In this document: piece by piece, positions 55,557 to 63,587 of the stretch
Layout of the letters: each line of letters begins with the position of its first letter
How positions within the stretch are numbered: the first letter of the stretch is position 1
Source: Rhodococcus sp. UNC23MFCrub1.1
GTDB lineage: Bacteria; Actinomycetota; Actinomycetes; Mycobacteriales; Mycobacteriaceae
Length of the DNA stretch: 64,000 nucleotides
Assembly: GCF_000686025.1 (NCBI RefSeq)
Contig: NZ_JMLQ01000001.1
Coordinates: forward strand, 372,001 to 436,000
Direction of reading: 5' to 3'
Notes under the pieces: generated by a model
Database searches by the model: none
What the model saw: only the letters and a program-made list of their open reading frames with translations
Told to the model about the DNA's origin: nothing
Made by a program: the position numbers and the translations under genes

Positions 55557-56537
55557 TCACTTCTTCGGGAGCCCGGGTGGATTGATCTCCGAGGCCGACA
55601 CGGCCTCGCCGCCGAGCCCCCACTTGTCCAGCACCTGCTGGTAGGTCCCGTTCTCGATGGTGTGATCGATGGCGTCCGCGAACGCCTCGGCGAGCCCGCT
55701 GTCCTTCTTCACCAGGACGGCGATCTCACCCTGGAGCGCCTCGCCCGCACCGGAGAAGGTGCCGATGATCTTCGACTCCCCTGTGCTCGACGAGTGGTAC
55801 TGCGCGGACGGATTGGGTCCGAGGTACCCGTCGATGCGCTTCGAGGACAGGGCGAGGTAGTAGTCGGCGGCGTTCTGGTAGTAGACGATCTCGGCGGGCG
55901 CGATGCCCTCCGCCCCGTTCTGCGTGTTCCAGTCGACGAGCAGTTGTTCCTGGTTGGTACCGGACGAGACACCGATCTTCTTGCCGGCGATGTCCTTGCG
56001 GTCGGTGAACGTCCAGTCGGAGTCCGTCGGAACCTCGAGGGCGACGTTGTCGAGGCGGTAGGTGGCGAAGTCGTACTTCTCCTTGCGCTCCTCCGTGACC
56101 GTCACGTTCGAGATGAAGGCGTCGTTCTCGCCCGAATCGATCTTCACGAAGTTCTGGGCCCAGTCCGCGGTGCGGCGGTCGACCGAGAGACCGAGGACGT
56201 CGGCGAAGAGGCTCGCGAGATCGATCTCGGATCCGACGACGGTGGTGTCGTCGGTGGCATAGAAGCCGAGAGGCGGAGTGGCACCCGCTGTTCCGGTGAC
56301 GACGAGGGTTCCGCGATCACGGATTGCCTGCGGCACCTTCGCCGCGATGTCGTCCACCTTCTCGGTGTGGATGCGCCCGGACTGCTCGGGCGAGAGATCA
56401 TAGGAGACACCGGCTTCGGACACCACGGTGTTCTCGGCTGCGGGTTCGCCGCACGCGGACGCGACGAGCGCGAGGACGGCGACGGAGGACAGGACCGACG
56501 CGAGGCGACGGGACGATCGAGACATGGGAGAGGTCAC
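55557..56537 (-). CDS. Solute-binding lipoprotein, family 3 (polar amino acid type)
   Basis: 326 aa. Lipobox VASAC near residue 29. The body resembles GlnH/FliY-type proteins: GTLVVTGTAGATPPLGFYATDD, GSEIDLASLFADVLG, ENDAFISNVTVTEERKEKYDF. The start is GTG 56537 or ATG 56525, both in frame before the signal peptide. It works with the ATPase and permease just upstream in the operon; cystine or another sulfur amino acid is a plausible ligand. Confidence 0.87.
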   Translation of the reverse strand: MTSPMSRSSRRLASVLSSVAVLALVASACGEPAAENTVVSEAGVSYDLSPEQSGRIHTEKVDDIAAKVPQAIRDRGTLVVTGTAGATPPLGFYATDDTTVVGSEIDLASLFADVLGLSVDRRTADWAQNFVKIDSGENDAFISNVTVTEERKEKYDFATYRLDNVALEVPTDSDWTFTDRKDIAGKKIGVSSGTNQEQLLVDWNTQNGAEGIAPAEIVYYQNAADYYLALSSKRIDGYLGPNPSAQYHSSSTGESKIIGTFSGAGEALQGEIAVLVKKDSGLAEAFADAIDHTIENGTYQQVLDKWGLGGEAVSASEINPPGLPKK

Positions 56538-56561
56538 TTTCGGGAGAGGTGTGCGTGGGAA

Positions 56562-57344
56562 TCAGAGAACCCGGGAGAGGAATTCTCGAGTGCGACTGTG
56601 GGTCGGGGTGTCGAACACCTCTACAGGAGAACCCTGTTCGAGGACGACGCCGCCGTCCATGAACACCACGGTGTCGGCGACCTCGCGTGCGAAGCCGACC
56701 TCGTGCGTGACGATGACGAGCGTCGCGCCGTCTGCGGCGAGACCGCGGATGACATCGAGCACCTCGCCCACCAGCTCGGGATCGAGTGCCGACGTGGGTT
56801 CGTCGAACAGGATCACCTTCGGGCGCAGCGCCAGCGCCCGGGCGATCGCGACGCGTTGCTGTTGTCCGCCGGACAACCGCCGCGGGTAGTCGTGCGCCTT
56901 GTCAGCGACACCGACCCGCGACAGGAGTGCGAGAGCCTCGGGTTCCACCTCCGACCGCGGACGTCGCTGTGCGGACACGGGTGCCTCGACCACGTTCTCG
57001 AGCACCGTGAGGTGCGGGAACAGGGTGAAGTTCTGGAAGACGAAGCCGATCTGCGAGCGCTGGCGCCGGATCTCCTTCGGCGTCAGTTCGTGCAGTTTCC
57101 GGCCTCTGCGGCGGTATCCCACGAGGGCACCGTCCACTCGGACGGATCCGGCGTCGACCTTCTCGAGGTGGTTCACCGTGCGCAGCAGAGTGGACTTGCC
57201 CGACCCCGAGGGTCCGAGAATGGCCGTGACCTCCCCCGGCCGCACGGCCAGGTCCACGCCTTTCAGGACCTCGAGGGCACCGTAGGACTTGTGCACTCCC
57301 CGTACCTCGACCGCATACCGCGCAGTCTCGATCTCGGCGGTCAT
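56562..57344 (-). CDS. ABC ATPase, polar amino acid uptake (GlnQ type)
   Basis: 260 aa. Walker A GPSGSGKST, Q-loop VFQNFTLFPHLTVLEN, signature LSGGQQQR and Walker B region LFDEPTSALDPELV. ATG 57344 overlaps the permease stop by four bases. Confidence 0.92.
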   Translation of the reverse strand: MTAEIETARYAVEVRGVHKSYGALEVLKGVDLAVRPGEVTAILGPSGSGKSTLLRTVNHLEKVDAGSVRVDGALVGYRRRGRKLHELTPKEIRRQRSQIGFVFQNFTLFPHLTVLENVVEAPVSAQRRPRSEVEPEALALLSRVGVADKAHDYPRRLSGGQQQRVAIARALALRPKVILFDEPTSALDPELVGEVLDVIRGLAADGATLVIVTHEVGFAREVADTVVFMDGGVVLEQGSPVEVFDTPTHSRTREFLSRVL

Positions 57345-58297
57345 CGAGTTGCTCCCCTCGGTGACAGCGGCAGCGCGGCGATGCGCGAACGCAACTTCTG
57401 GATCGGCGTGAGCGGCACCGTGCGCAGTGCGCCCTTGGAGTAGTGCCGCTCGACGTAGAACTGCACCACGGACAGGACGGACGTCAGAATCACGTACCAG
57501 ACCGTCGCGACCATGAGCATCGGGACGACACGGCCGGTCCGTCCGTAGATCACCTGGACCTGATAGAACAGCTCGGCGATGGCCATGACCGAGACGATCG
57601 AGGTGCCCTTGAAGAGACTGATCACCTCGTTGGCCGCGTTGGGGAGGATTCCCCTCATGGCCTGCGGCAGCACGATCGCGAAGAATTCGCGTCGCTTCGG
57701 GATCCCCAGCGCCGCAGCGGCTTCGAGCTGCCCCTGATCGACCGAGATGATGCCGGCGCGCACGATCTCCGCCGAGTACGCCGCCTGATGCAGGGCCAGA
57801 CCGATGATCGCCGCAGTGGACCCGCTGATGACACTGTTGACGTCGAACTCGACGAAGCTCGGTCCGAACGGAATGCCCAGGGACAAACGCTGATACAGGT
57901 AGGCGATGTTGAACCAGAACAGCAGTTGCACGATCAGCGGGATCGACCGGAACGCCCAGATGTAGAACCAGGAGATGATCTGCAGGACCGGGTTCTGCGA
58001 CAACCGCGCCGCCGCGAGAGCGATGCCGAGTGCGAACCCGATGAGGGTGCCCCAGAAGGTCAGCTGGATCGTGAGCCACAGAGCAGTGACGACGGACCGC
58101 GCCGTGAAGTACTGAGCGAAGGTGCCCCAGTCCCAGCCGGCGTTGGTCACCAGCCCGTGGACGAACTGTGCGAGAAGGACCAGGGTCGCGACGGCGATGA
58201 TCCACCGCCACGGGTGCACCGTGCGTGCGACGACGAGGTCGTGATCCGAGACGTCACCGGCGTCGGTGGCGACCGGTCGATCGTGGAGTTGAGTCAC
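57341..58297 (-). CDS. ABC permease, polar amino acid type (HisM/GlnP)
   Basis: 318 aa with GTG 58297 as start. The EAA loop region is HQAAYSAEIVRAGIISVDQGQLEAAAALG and the substrate gate LTIQLTFWGTLIGFALG. The N-terminal 30 residues are polar. GTG 58297 overlaps the TGA of the 11-codon reading frame at 58294-58329, which has its own AAAGG Shine-Dalgarno, so translation is likely coupled. A GTG at 58306 would lack any Shine-Dalgarno. First structural gene of the operon that ends at 49881. Confidence 0.85.
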   Translation of the reverse strand: MTQLHDRPVATDAGDVSDHDLVVARTVHPWRWIIAVATLVLLAQFVHGLVTNAGWDWGTFAQYFTARSVVTALWLTIQLTFWGTLIGFALGIALAAARLSQNPVLQIISWFYIWAFRSIPLIVQLLFWFNIAYLYQRLSLGIPFGPSFVEFDVNSVISGSTAAIIGLALHQAAYSAEIVRAGIISVDQGQLEAAAALGIPKRREFFAIVLPQAMRGILPNAANEVISLFKGTSIVSVMAIAELFYQVQVIYGRTGRVVPMLMVATVWYVILTSVLSVVQFYVERHYSKGALRTVPLTPIQKLRSRIAALPLSPRGATR

Positions 58298-58329
58298 CGG
58301 CTGCACCGGTGCGTGAGGGCAGCGAACAT
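58294..58329 (-). CDS. 11-aa upstream peptide coupled to the permease start
   Basis: MFAALTHRCSR then TGA. AAAGG precedes the ATG by seven bases. Its stop overlaps the GTG start of the permease (GTGA). It probably serves to bring ribosomes to the permease start, or as a second regulatory leader. Confidence 0.5.
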   Translation of the reverse strand: MFAALTHRCSR

Positions 58330-58366
58330 CGCTGTGCCTTTCGAGAGGACGAAGTGAGGGACCTGG

Positions 58367-58456
58367 TCAGCGCCGCGTACAGGCGCAGCAGCACTCTCGA
58401 CACCACTCGAGGTGCAGGCGCAGGACGTGCGGGCGTCGGGTCGTCACAGTGTTCAT
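58367..58456 (-). CDS. Cysteine-rich leader peptide (29 aa)
   Basis: ATG 58456 to stop 58367. The C-terminus is WCRECCCACTRR, five Cys in eight residues. GGAGGAG precedes the ATG by about eight bases, an excellent Shine-Dalgarno. Poly-cysteine upstream ORFs are known in mycobacteria as cysteine-responsive attenuators of sulfur genes. It lies 37 bp before the second leader and heads the two-importer operon. Confidence 0.75.
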   Translation of the reverse strand: MNTVTTRRPHVLRLHLEWCRECCCACTRR

Positions 58457-58817
58457 CGGCGGATCTCCTCCATCGGTCCTGGCGGTAGCACCCACACACT
58501 CGAACTCGAGGCGGGTTGCTGCGACGTCGACGAGCCAGGTCTCTCGGTCGCTCTGGATGGTGAGGGAAATGTAGCGCCGACGTCTCGAGACGTCAAATCG
58601 CGCAACAGTTTTCGGCTCCGTCGAGTTCGAATCACGATGACCGGAAAGGGTGACAACCGCACCGACCGCGTGTTCGCGGTGGTCACGCGCCCGAGGTCTC
58701 ACGGCCAGACGTGCGCCGGATCGCCGCGACGGAACCGTCCCGGTCGGTACATTCACGGGGTACACGGTGGAGGTCAGCCGACGACGGATCACCGGTGACG
58801 GGGACCGGGGTGCTCGC
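58457..58817. other. Divergent promoter region of the sulfur operon and the GGDEF gene
   Basis: 361 bp without a gene. On the minus strand it holds -35 TTGACG (58596-58591) and -10 TACATT (58573-58568), 17 bp apart, with a perfect palindrome between and over them. I see no clear promoter for the plus-strand cyclase; its start may lie at GTG 58767 or GTG 58818. Confidence 0.6.
58579..58594. promoter_or_regulatory. Perfect 16-bp palindrome in the sulfur-operon promoter
   Basis: GACGTCTCGAGACGTC lies over the spacer and the end of the -35 element of the minus-strand promoter. A repressor bound here would block RNA polymerase. The regulator is not in the window. Confidence 0.65.
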
Positions 58818-60371
58818 GTGACGCCACACATCGACAGAGCGCACCGCGGCGCGCGGACGTCGCCCACCGAGTCGCCTCTCGAGACACCCGCACGGCAGGT
58901 GCTCGACATCCGGTCGATCGCGATGGGAACGGCGATCACCGGTTCCGCCCTGTCACTGGGAGCGGGCTGGGTGGTGCCCGGTCTGTTCTTCCCCGGCATC
59001 GCCCCGATGCTCGCCACCGCTCTCGCCGTCGCTGCGGCCGTGGTGGGAGCCGGCATCATCTGGCGCTCGGGGCGGCTGACCGAACGCCAGTTCGTCGCCA
59101 TGGGCATGGTGATGCTGTGCGGTACGACGTTCTCCGCGGTGGCGGTGACCGATCCGGCGGGTTCCCTCGCGATCGCCGCGCTGCTCACCATCGTCCCGGT
59201 GCTCTCCGCGGCCGCGTCGCCGCCCGCGATCGCGTGGTCGTTCACCGTGGCTGCCGGTGGAGCCGCCGTCGTGGTGTCGTTCGCCTCGGCAGGATCTGCG
59301 GCCATCGCGTTCATCAGTGCCGGCGCGTCCCTGACCATCGTCGTCGTCCCCGTCGTGTTGGTGTGGGGCCTGCGGCGGTCGATGGTGCGGGTGAGTCACC
59401 GATTCGACGTGCTCGCACGCACGGACGTCCTGACCGGCCTGTTGAACCGCCGGGGCGTACTCCCCCGTCTGACGGAACTGCTGGGTGCCGCGGCGTCGCG
59501 GCACGAATCGGTCACCACCCTCGTCATCGACATCGACAACTTCAAGGCCGTCAACGACACCCACGGACACACCCACGGTGATCGGACGCTGCAGTCCGTC
59601 GCGCGAGCGGTGGTGCTGGCGACTCCGGCGGGCGCCGTCGTCTCCCGTCTCGGCGGCGAGGAGTTCCTGGTCGTCGCCCGCGGTGCGAGTACGGCCGATC
59701 TCGCGGACCGTGTCCTGCGATCGGTGCGCACACGGTGCTCGGTGACGGTGAGCATCGGCACCACGACGGCCGTGGCCACGGCTCCCGACAGCGCCGCGCT
59801 CGCCCTCGGCGACGTGGAGTCGACGCTCGACTCTTTCATCTCCTGCGCGGACGATGCGATGTACCGGGCGAAGCGTCTCGGTCGTGACCGCGTCGAGCAC
59901 GGCGACACGACTCGGTTCCACCCGCCGTCACTGCTGCGAGCACAGTCGTCTGAGCACCTCCGGTCCCGTCGACGGCAGGCTGTGCAGAGACGCGCGCGCA
60001 CCGAGGCCGCCGCGGCGGTCGCTGCCACCCTCGTCGCGCTCCAGACCCGCGGACACGGGCCGGAACACACGGCCGTCCGACTCGCGATGCTGTCTCGGCG
60101 CCTCGAGACGGAGATCGACGTGGCGACGACGTCCCGTTCGGATCGATACTCCGCGGCACTGCGCTCCGCGGCCGCGCTCGATCAGAGCATCGGCATGGCG
60201 ATGGAACACCTCGCGGTGGACCGGGACACCGCGGCGGCACTCCTGCAGTCGGCCGCGCACGCCGAGGGAACCTCACTCGGCGCACTGTGTCGAGCGCTGG
60301 CGTCACTGGCGGACGAGAACCCGGCGGCGGCCGCGAGGTATCTCACCGCGACAGCCCGAGAATCACCGTGA
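58818..60371 (+). CDS. Membrane diguanylate cyclase with C-terminal ANTAR-like domain
   Basis: 517 aa from GTG 58818 (GTG 58767 is also possible). Residues about 30-190 hold five to six membrane segments. The GGDEF domain has LTGLLNRRGVLPRL, VIDIDNFKAVNDTHG and the intact GGEEF (279-283). After a basic linker (RSRRRQAVQRRAR), residues about 440-500 resemble an ANTAR domain: ALDQSIGMAMEHLAVD followed by AAALLQSAAHAEGTSLGALC. The fusion would couple c-di-GMP synthesis to RNA binding in one membrane protein. The ANTAR match is by eye and is the less certain part. Confidence 0.78.
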   Translation: MTPHIDRAHRGARTSPTESPLETPARQVLDIRSIAMGTAITGSALSLGAGWVVPGLFFPGIAPMLATALAVAAAVVGAGIIWRSGRLTERQFVAMGMVMLCGTTFSAVAVTDPAGSLAIAALLTIVPVLSAAASPPAIAWSFTVAAGGAAVVVSFASAGSAAIAFISAGASLTIVVVPVVLVWGLRRSMVRVSHRFDVLARTDVLTGLLNRRGVLPRLTELLGAAASRHESVTTLVIDIDNFKAVNDTHGHTHGDRTLQSVARAVVLATPAGAVVSRLGGEEFLVVARGASTADLADRVLRSVRTRCSVTVSIGTTTAVATAPDSAALALGDVESTLDSFISCADDAMYRAKRLGRDRVEHGDTTRFHPPSLLRAQSSEHLRSRRRQAVQRRARTEAAAAVAATLVALQTRGHGPEHTAVRLAMLSRRLETEIDVATTSRSDRYSAALRSAAALDQSIGMAMEHLAVDRDTAAALLQSAAHAEGTSLGALCRALASLADENPAAAARYLTATARESP

Positions 60372-60406
60372 GCGCAACCCTGTCCCGACAGGTCCGGGTT
60401 TCCTGA

Positions 60407-60480
60407 CGTGGGATGGCCGAGTGGTGAGGCAACGGACTGCACAGCCGTGCACACGGGTTCGATTCCCGTCATTCGCTCCA
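60407..60480 (+). tRNA. tRNA-Cys-like gene (anticodon GCA), acceptor stem broken
   Basis: D arm GCC/GGC with GG in the loop, anticodon loop CTGCACA (GCA at 60439-60441), T arm ACGGG-TTCGATT-CCCGT (60453-60469) and encoded CCA (60478-60480) are tRNA-Cys features. But 5' CGTGGGA (60407-60413) does not pair with 3' CATTCGC (60470-60476), the A31-G39 pair (60436, 60444) is mismatched and position 37 is C. Sliding the acceptor by two bases gives only five pairs. It may be a degenerate copy or an unusual tRNA. Confidence 0.6.
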
Positions 60481-60488
60481 CGGGGCGC

Positions 60489-62111
60489 TCAGCGATCGGC
60501 GATCACCGTCGCGATGTTGCGTTCGGCGAGCGCCGCGATGGTGAGCGACGGATTGACTCTGCCGGTGCTGCCCGGGATCAGCGCTCCGTCGACGACGTGC
60601 AACCGGTCGTGGCCGAGGACGCGGCCGTGCGCGTCGGTGGCTCGGCCCAGCACCACCCCTCCCAACGGGTGCGCCGTGAACGAGGTGTTCACGTCCGGAA
60701 CCCGCAGGGGCGGATACCCCACACCGATTCCGGAGCGCTCCGCGATGCGGTCGTGCACCGGTCGCAGGGCGTCCGAGACGGCGATGTTGCCGGCCTCCGG
60801 CCAGTCGAGCCGTACCGACCGCGTCGACTCGTCCCACACGAACCGCCCTCTCGTCGGGTCCATGACCATGCCCAACGAGCCGATCAGCGTCAGATCGACG
60901 GGCGATCCGGGGACGAACCAGTTCTCGAGGGTGAGCGGGGCGCCCGAGTCGTCGGAGATCCTCGACGCCGAGGGCGACGCCTGCACGATGCCGTTGCCCT
61001 CCGGGCTCATGCCGCGGACGAGTGCCGCGTCACCATTGGTGCCCCATCCCTCACCGACGTGTTCGTTCAGGTCGGGGAGCAGTCCGGTGTCGCGGGCATG
61101 CACGAGAAGCCGCGACGTTCCCATCGACCCGGCTCCCAGGAACAGGTCGTCGCAGGTCACCGTGCGGGTGGAGAGGACCTCGGCGGACGGGTCGAGCAGA
61201 TCCACGGTCAGCGAATAGCGACCGTCCGCCTCCCTGGTCACGGCGGTGACCTCGTGACGCGCATGGATCGTGCACCGGCCAGTGGCGCGAGCAGCGGCCA
61301 GATAGTTGCGGTTGAGGTCGAACTTGGCGCCGTTGGAGTTGCCGAGATTCGACTCCCCGATGATCGCGGACGGACGGGACCGACCGGCCATCTCTCCGCG
61401 CACCACGTCCCAGTCCCAGATACCGTCGATGCGCTGTGGTGTGTACCCGGCGCGGCGGACCTGGTGATCCCACACCCGTGAATGCGTGAACGGCAGCGAC
61501 TGATAGACGTCCTCCGGCATCGGTGCGAGCCGCAGCTCGGAACGGACGAGCGGGTAGTGCAGCGCCTGCATCTCGTCGTACGAGACGAGCCCGGTGAAGA
61601 GCTGGTCGAAGAACCGTCGTTCGGGGGCGATCATCACGCCGGTGAACACCAACGAACCACCGCCGACCGCGGCACCGGACCACACGTCGATGGTGCCGTG
61701 TTCACTCACGTCGAAGATGCCGCCGAAGCGGTCGGTGGGAACCGTGGGCAGTCCGGTCAGCGGAGCAGTGCCACCGCGACGCCAGAACGCGCGCCCGTCC
61801 GGCAGGAAGTCGTTGGCGAAGATCTGTCGACGCGGATCCGTGGGCCACTGCGACCCGCGCTCCAGGACGGTGACGCGAACGCCGGCCTCGGCGAGGCGCC
61901 GCGCGGTGACCGCGGCACCGAAGCCCGACCCGACCACCACGGCCTCCGAATGCGCCGGCGCCGGATCGATCGGTGCGTAGAGCTCGGGCACCGCCGACCG
62001 GTACAGACCGTCGAGTATCGGAGCCGCGCGGGACACCGCTCCCGGTCCCGTCGACCCGATCAGGCCCGCGACGCCCATCGCGCCCAGGAACTGTCTTCTC
62101 GACCACTGCAT
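60489..62111 (-). CDS. choD: Class I (GMC) cholesterol oxidase, secreted
   Basis: 540 aa. Twin-arginine signal RRQFLGAMGVAGLIG; FAD motif VVVGSGFGAAVTARRL (Gly61-65 region); GAAVGGGSLVFTG. The active site residues of Streptomyces/Rhodococcus cholesterol oxidase are present: His481 in TAHPLGG and Asn520 in RVNPSLT. It oxidises and isomerises cholesterol to cholest-4-en-3-one. ATG 62111 lies behind GGAGAGAAGC. It converges on the tRNA-like gene and is divergent from a steroid-reductase-like gene. It is unrelated in fold to the class II enzyme at 20.9 kb. Confidence 0.88.
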   Translation of the reverse strand: MQWSRRQFLGAMGVAGLIGSTGPGAVSRAAPILDGLYRSAVPELYAPIDPAPAHSEAVVVGSGFGAAVTARRLAEAGVRVTVLERGSQWPTDPRRQIFANDFLPDGRAFWRRGGTAPLTGLPTVPTDRFGGIFDVSEHGTIDVWSGAAVGGGSLVFTGVMIAPERRFFDQLFTGLVSYDEMQALHYPLVRSELRLAPMPEDVYQSLPFTHSRVWDHQVRRAGYTPQRIDGIWDWDVVRGEMAGRSRPSAIIGESNLGNSNGAKFDLNRNYLAAARATGRCTIHARHEVTAVTREADGRYSLTVDLLDPSAEVLSTRTVTCDDLFLGAGSMGTSRLLVHARDTGLLPDLNEHVGEGWGTNGDAALVRGMSPEGNGIVQASPSASRISDDSGAPLTLENWFVPGSPVDLTLIGSLGMVMDPTRGRFVWDESTRSVRLDWPEAGNIAVSDALRPVHDRIAERSGIGVGYPPLRVPDVNTSFTAHPLGGVVLGRATDAHGRVLGHDRLHVVDGALIPGSTGRVNPSLTIAALAERNIATVIADR

Positions 62112-62461
62112 GTCGACGCTTCTCTCCACCCGGTGCAGGTGATCGCGGTTGTCGCGGACGGGCAGCGGATGCGCTGAAGCTTCCTTACTCGCCGGTAAGT
62201 TGTCCACTTCGTCCGGGTCGATGAGAGGCGATCGGCCGTGACGTCGACGAGTGCGCCGCACCACTCGAGCTGTTCCGACGCCCGCGCGCTGCGCACGGCG
62301 TTCCGCGCACGGTGCAGCGCGCGCTCGGCATCGGGCGGTGCGCTCGGCGCCTCGTAGCGGACCAGTGCGCCGCGCCACTCGGCCCCACTGGTTGCTCCGT
62401 TGCCCCCATGGGTAGCCCATGCAGGATCGAGACACGATCACCGATCGGAGGCATCACACAC
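62112..62461. other. Divergent intergenic region, 350 bp
   Basis: Contains the inverted repeat CTTAC-TCGCCG-GTAAG (62184-62199) near the cholesterol oxidase start, and two copies of AGTGCGCCGC(A/G)CCACTCG (62250-62267 and 62364-62381), each itself a dyad (CGAGTG...CACTCG in the first copy). No convincing gene seen, although short open frames exist on both strands. Confidence 0.5.
62184..62199. promoter_or_regulatory. Inverted repeat upstream of choD
   Basis: CTTAC-N6-GTAAG, 73 bp upstream of the choD start. TetR-type operator candidate; it may act on both divergent genes. Confidence 0.5.
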
Positions 62462-63541
62462 ATGGCAGCACGAAGTCCGGGCACGGCGCTCGTCGTCGGA
62501 GCCACCGGCATCTCGGGGCAGACCATCTGTCGACGACTCGTCGACGCGGGGTGGCGCACCTACGGGTTGTCGCGCAAGACCGAGTTGCCGGTCGACGGCG
62601 TGACACCCGTGACGGCCGACCTTCTCGACGCCGATGCGCTGCGTGAGGCACTGCGCGGAACGGCGCCCGAGCTCGTGTTCTTCACGGCGTGGATGATGCA
62701 GGACTCGGAGGCGGAGAACATCGAGGTGAACACCGCCACCCTCCGGAACACGTTCGACGCGCTGGCGCCGGAGAACTCGGTGAAGCACGTTGCTCTCATG
62801 ACGGGTCTGAAGCACTACCTCGGACCGTTCGACGCCTACGGCGCCGCGGTGACGGCGGAGACCCCGTTCCACGAGAGCGAGGAGCGCCTCGACACACCGA
62901 ACTTCTACTACGCCCAGGAGGACGAGTTGTTCTCGGGCGCAGAGCGACTGGGCTTCACCTGGAGCGTGCACCGGGCACACACCATCTTCGGGTTCGCCGT
63001 GGGCAACGCCATGAACATGGCACTCACCCTGTCGGTGTACGCCACTCTCTGCAAGGAGACCGGCGAGCCGTTCGTCTTCCCCGGTTCGGAGACCCAGTGG
63101 AACGGTCTGACCGATGTCACCGATGCCGATCTGCTCGCCGAGCAGATGATCTGGGCCGCCACGAACGAGAACGGCGCCGACGAGCCATTCAATGTCGCGA
63201 ACGGCGACGTGTTCCGTTGGCGATGGCTGTGGCCGCGCATCGCCGACCATTTCGGTGTCGAACCCGTCGGTTTCGACACCGAACCACGACCGTTGGCGAC
63301 GCGAATGGACGATGCACCCGACGCGTGGCGGCGCATCGCCGAGAAGTACGACCTCGTCGAGTCGGACGTGACTCGACTCGCATCGTGGTGGCACACCGAC
63401 GGCGACCTCGGCCGCGACATGGAGTGCCTGACCGACATGACGAAGAGCCGCAAGGCGGGGTTCCTCGGATTCCGCTCGACCAGTGAGAGTTTCGCGGAGA
63501 ACCTCGCTCGGTACCGGGACGCGCGGATCATTCCTCGCTGA
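62462..63541 (+). CDS. PRISE-type SDR (progesterone 5-beta-reductase-like)
   Basis: 359 aa extended SDR. The NADP motif is LVVGATGISGQTICRRL; the PRISE signatures GLKHYLGPFD and FYYAQEDELF (Tyr of the catalytic motif) are seen, then TWSVHRAHTIFGF and GSETQWNGLTDVTDADLLAEQ. Plant PRISE enzymes reduce enones including progesterone and iridoid precursors. Next to a cholesterol oxidase, which makes an enone steroid, this suggests steroid modification, but relatives act on many enones. ATG 62462 with GGAGG upstream. Confidence 0.82.
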   Translation: MAARSPGTALVVGATGISGQTICRRLVDAGWRTYGLSRKTELPVDGVTPVTADLLDADALREALRGTAPELVFFTAWMMQDSEAENIEVNTATLRNTFDALAPENSVKHVALMTGLKHYLGPFDAYGAAVTAETPFHESEERLDTPNFYYAQEDELFSGAERLGFTWSVHRAHTIFGFAVGNAMNMALTLSVYATLCKETGEPFVFPGSETQWNGLTDVTDADLLAEQMIWAATNENGADEPFNVANGDVFRWRWLWPRIADHFGVEPVGFDTEPRPLATRMDDAPDAWRRIAEKYDLVESDVTRLASWWHTDGDLGRDMECLTDMTKSRKAGFLGFRSTSESFAENLARYRDARIIPR

Positions 63542-63553
63542 CGTCGGACGCAA

Positions 63554-63581
63554 CGGCCGGGCGGGTGGACCCGCCCGGCCG
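63554..63581 (+). terminator. Hairpin after the PRISE-type gene
   Basis: A 12-13-bp GC-rich stem (CGGCCGGGCGGG at 63554-63565 with CCCGCCCGGCCG at 63570-63581) starts 12 bp after the stop. It also lies just past the minus-strand peptide gene and may stop both transcripts. Confidence 0.8.
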
Positions 63582-63587
63582 TCGGCG

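Noticed and set aside
60407-60480. Normal functional tRNA-Cys
   Set aside because: The acceptor strands do not pair and the anticodon stem has a mismatch, so I only call it tRNA-like.
62112-62461. Short frames in the choD/PRISE gap as genes
   Set aside because: They lack Shine-Dalgarno sequences, are Arg/Ser/Ala-rich as expected from GC-rich noise, and overlap the promoter dyads.
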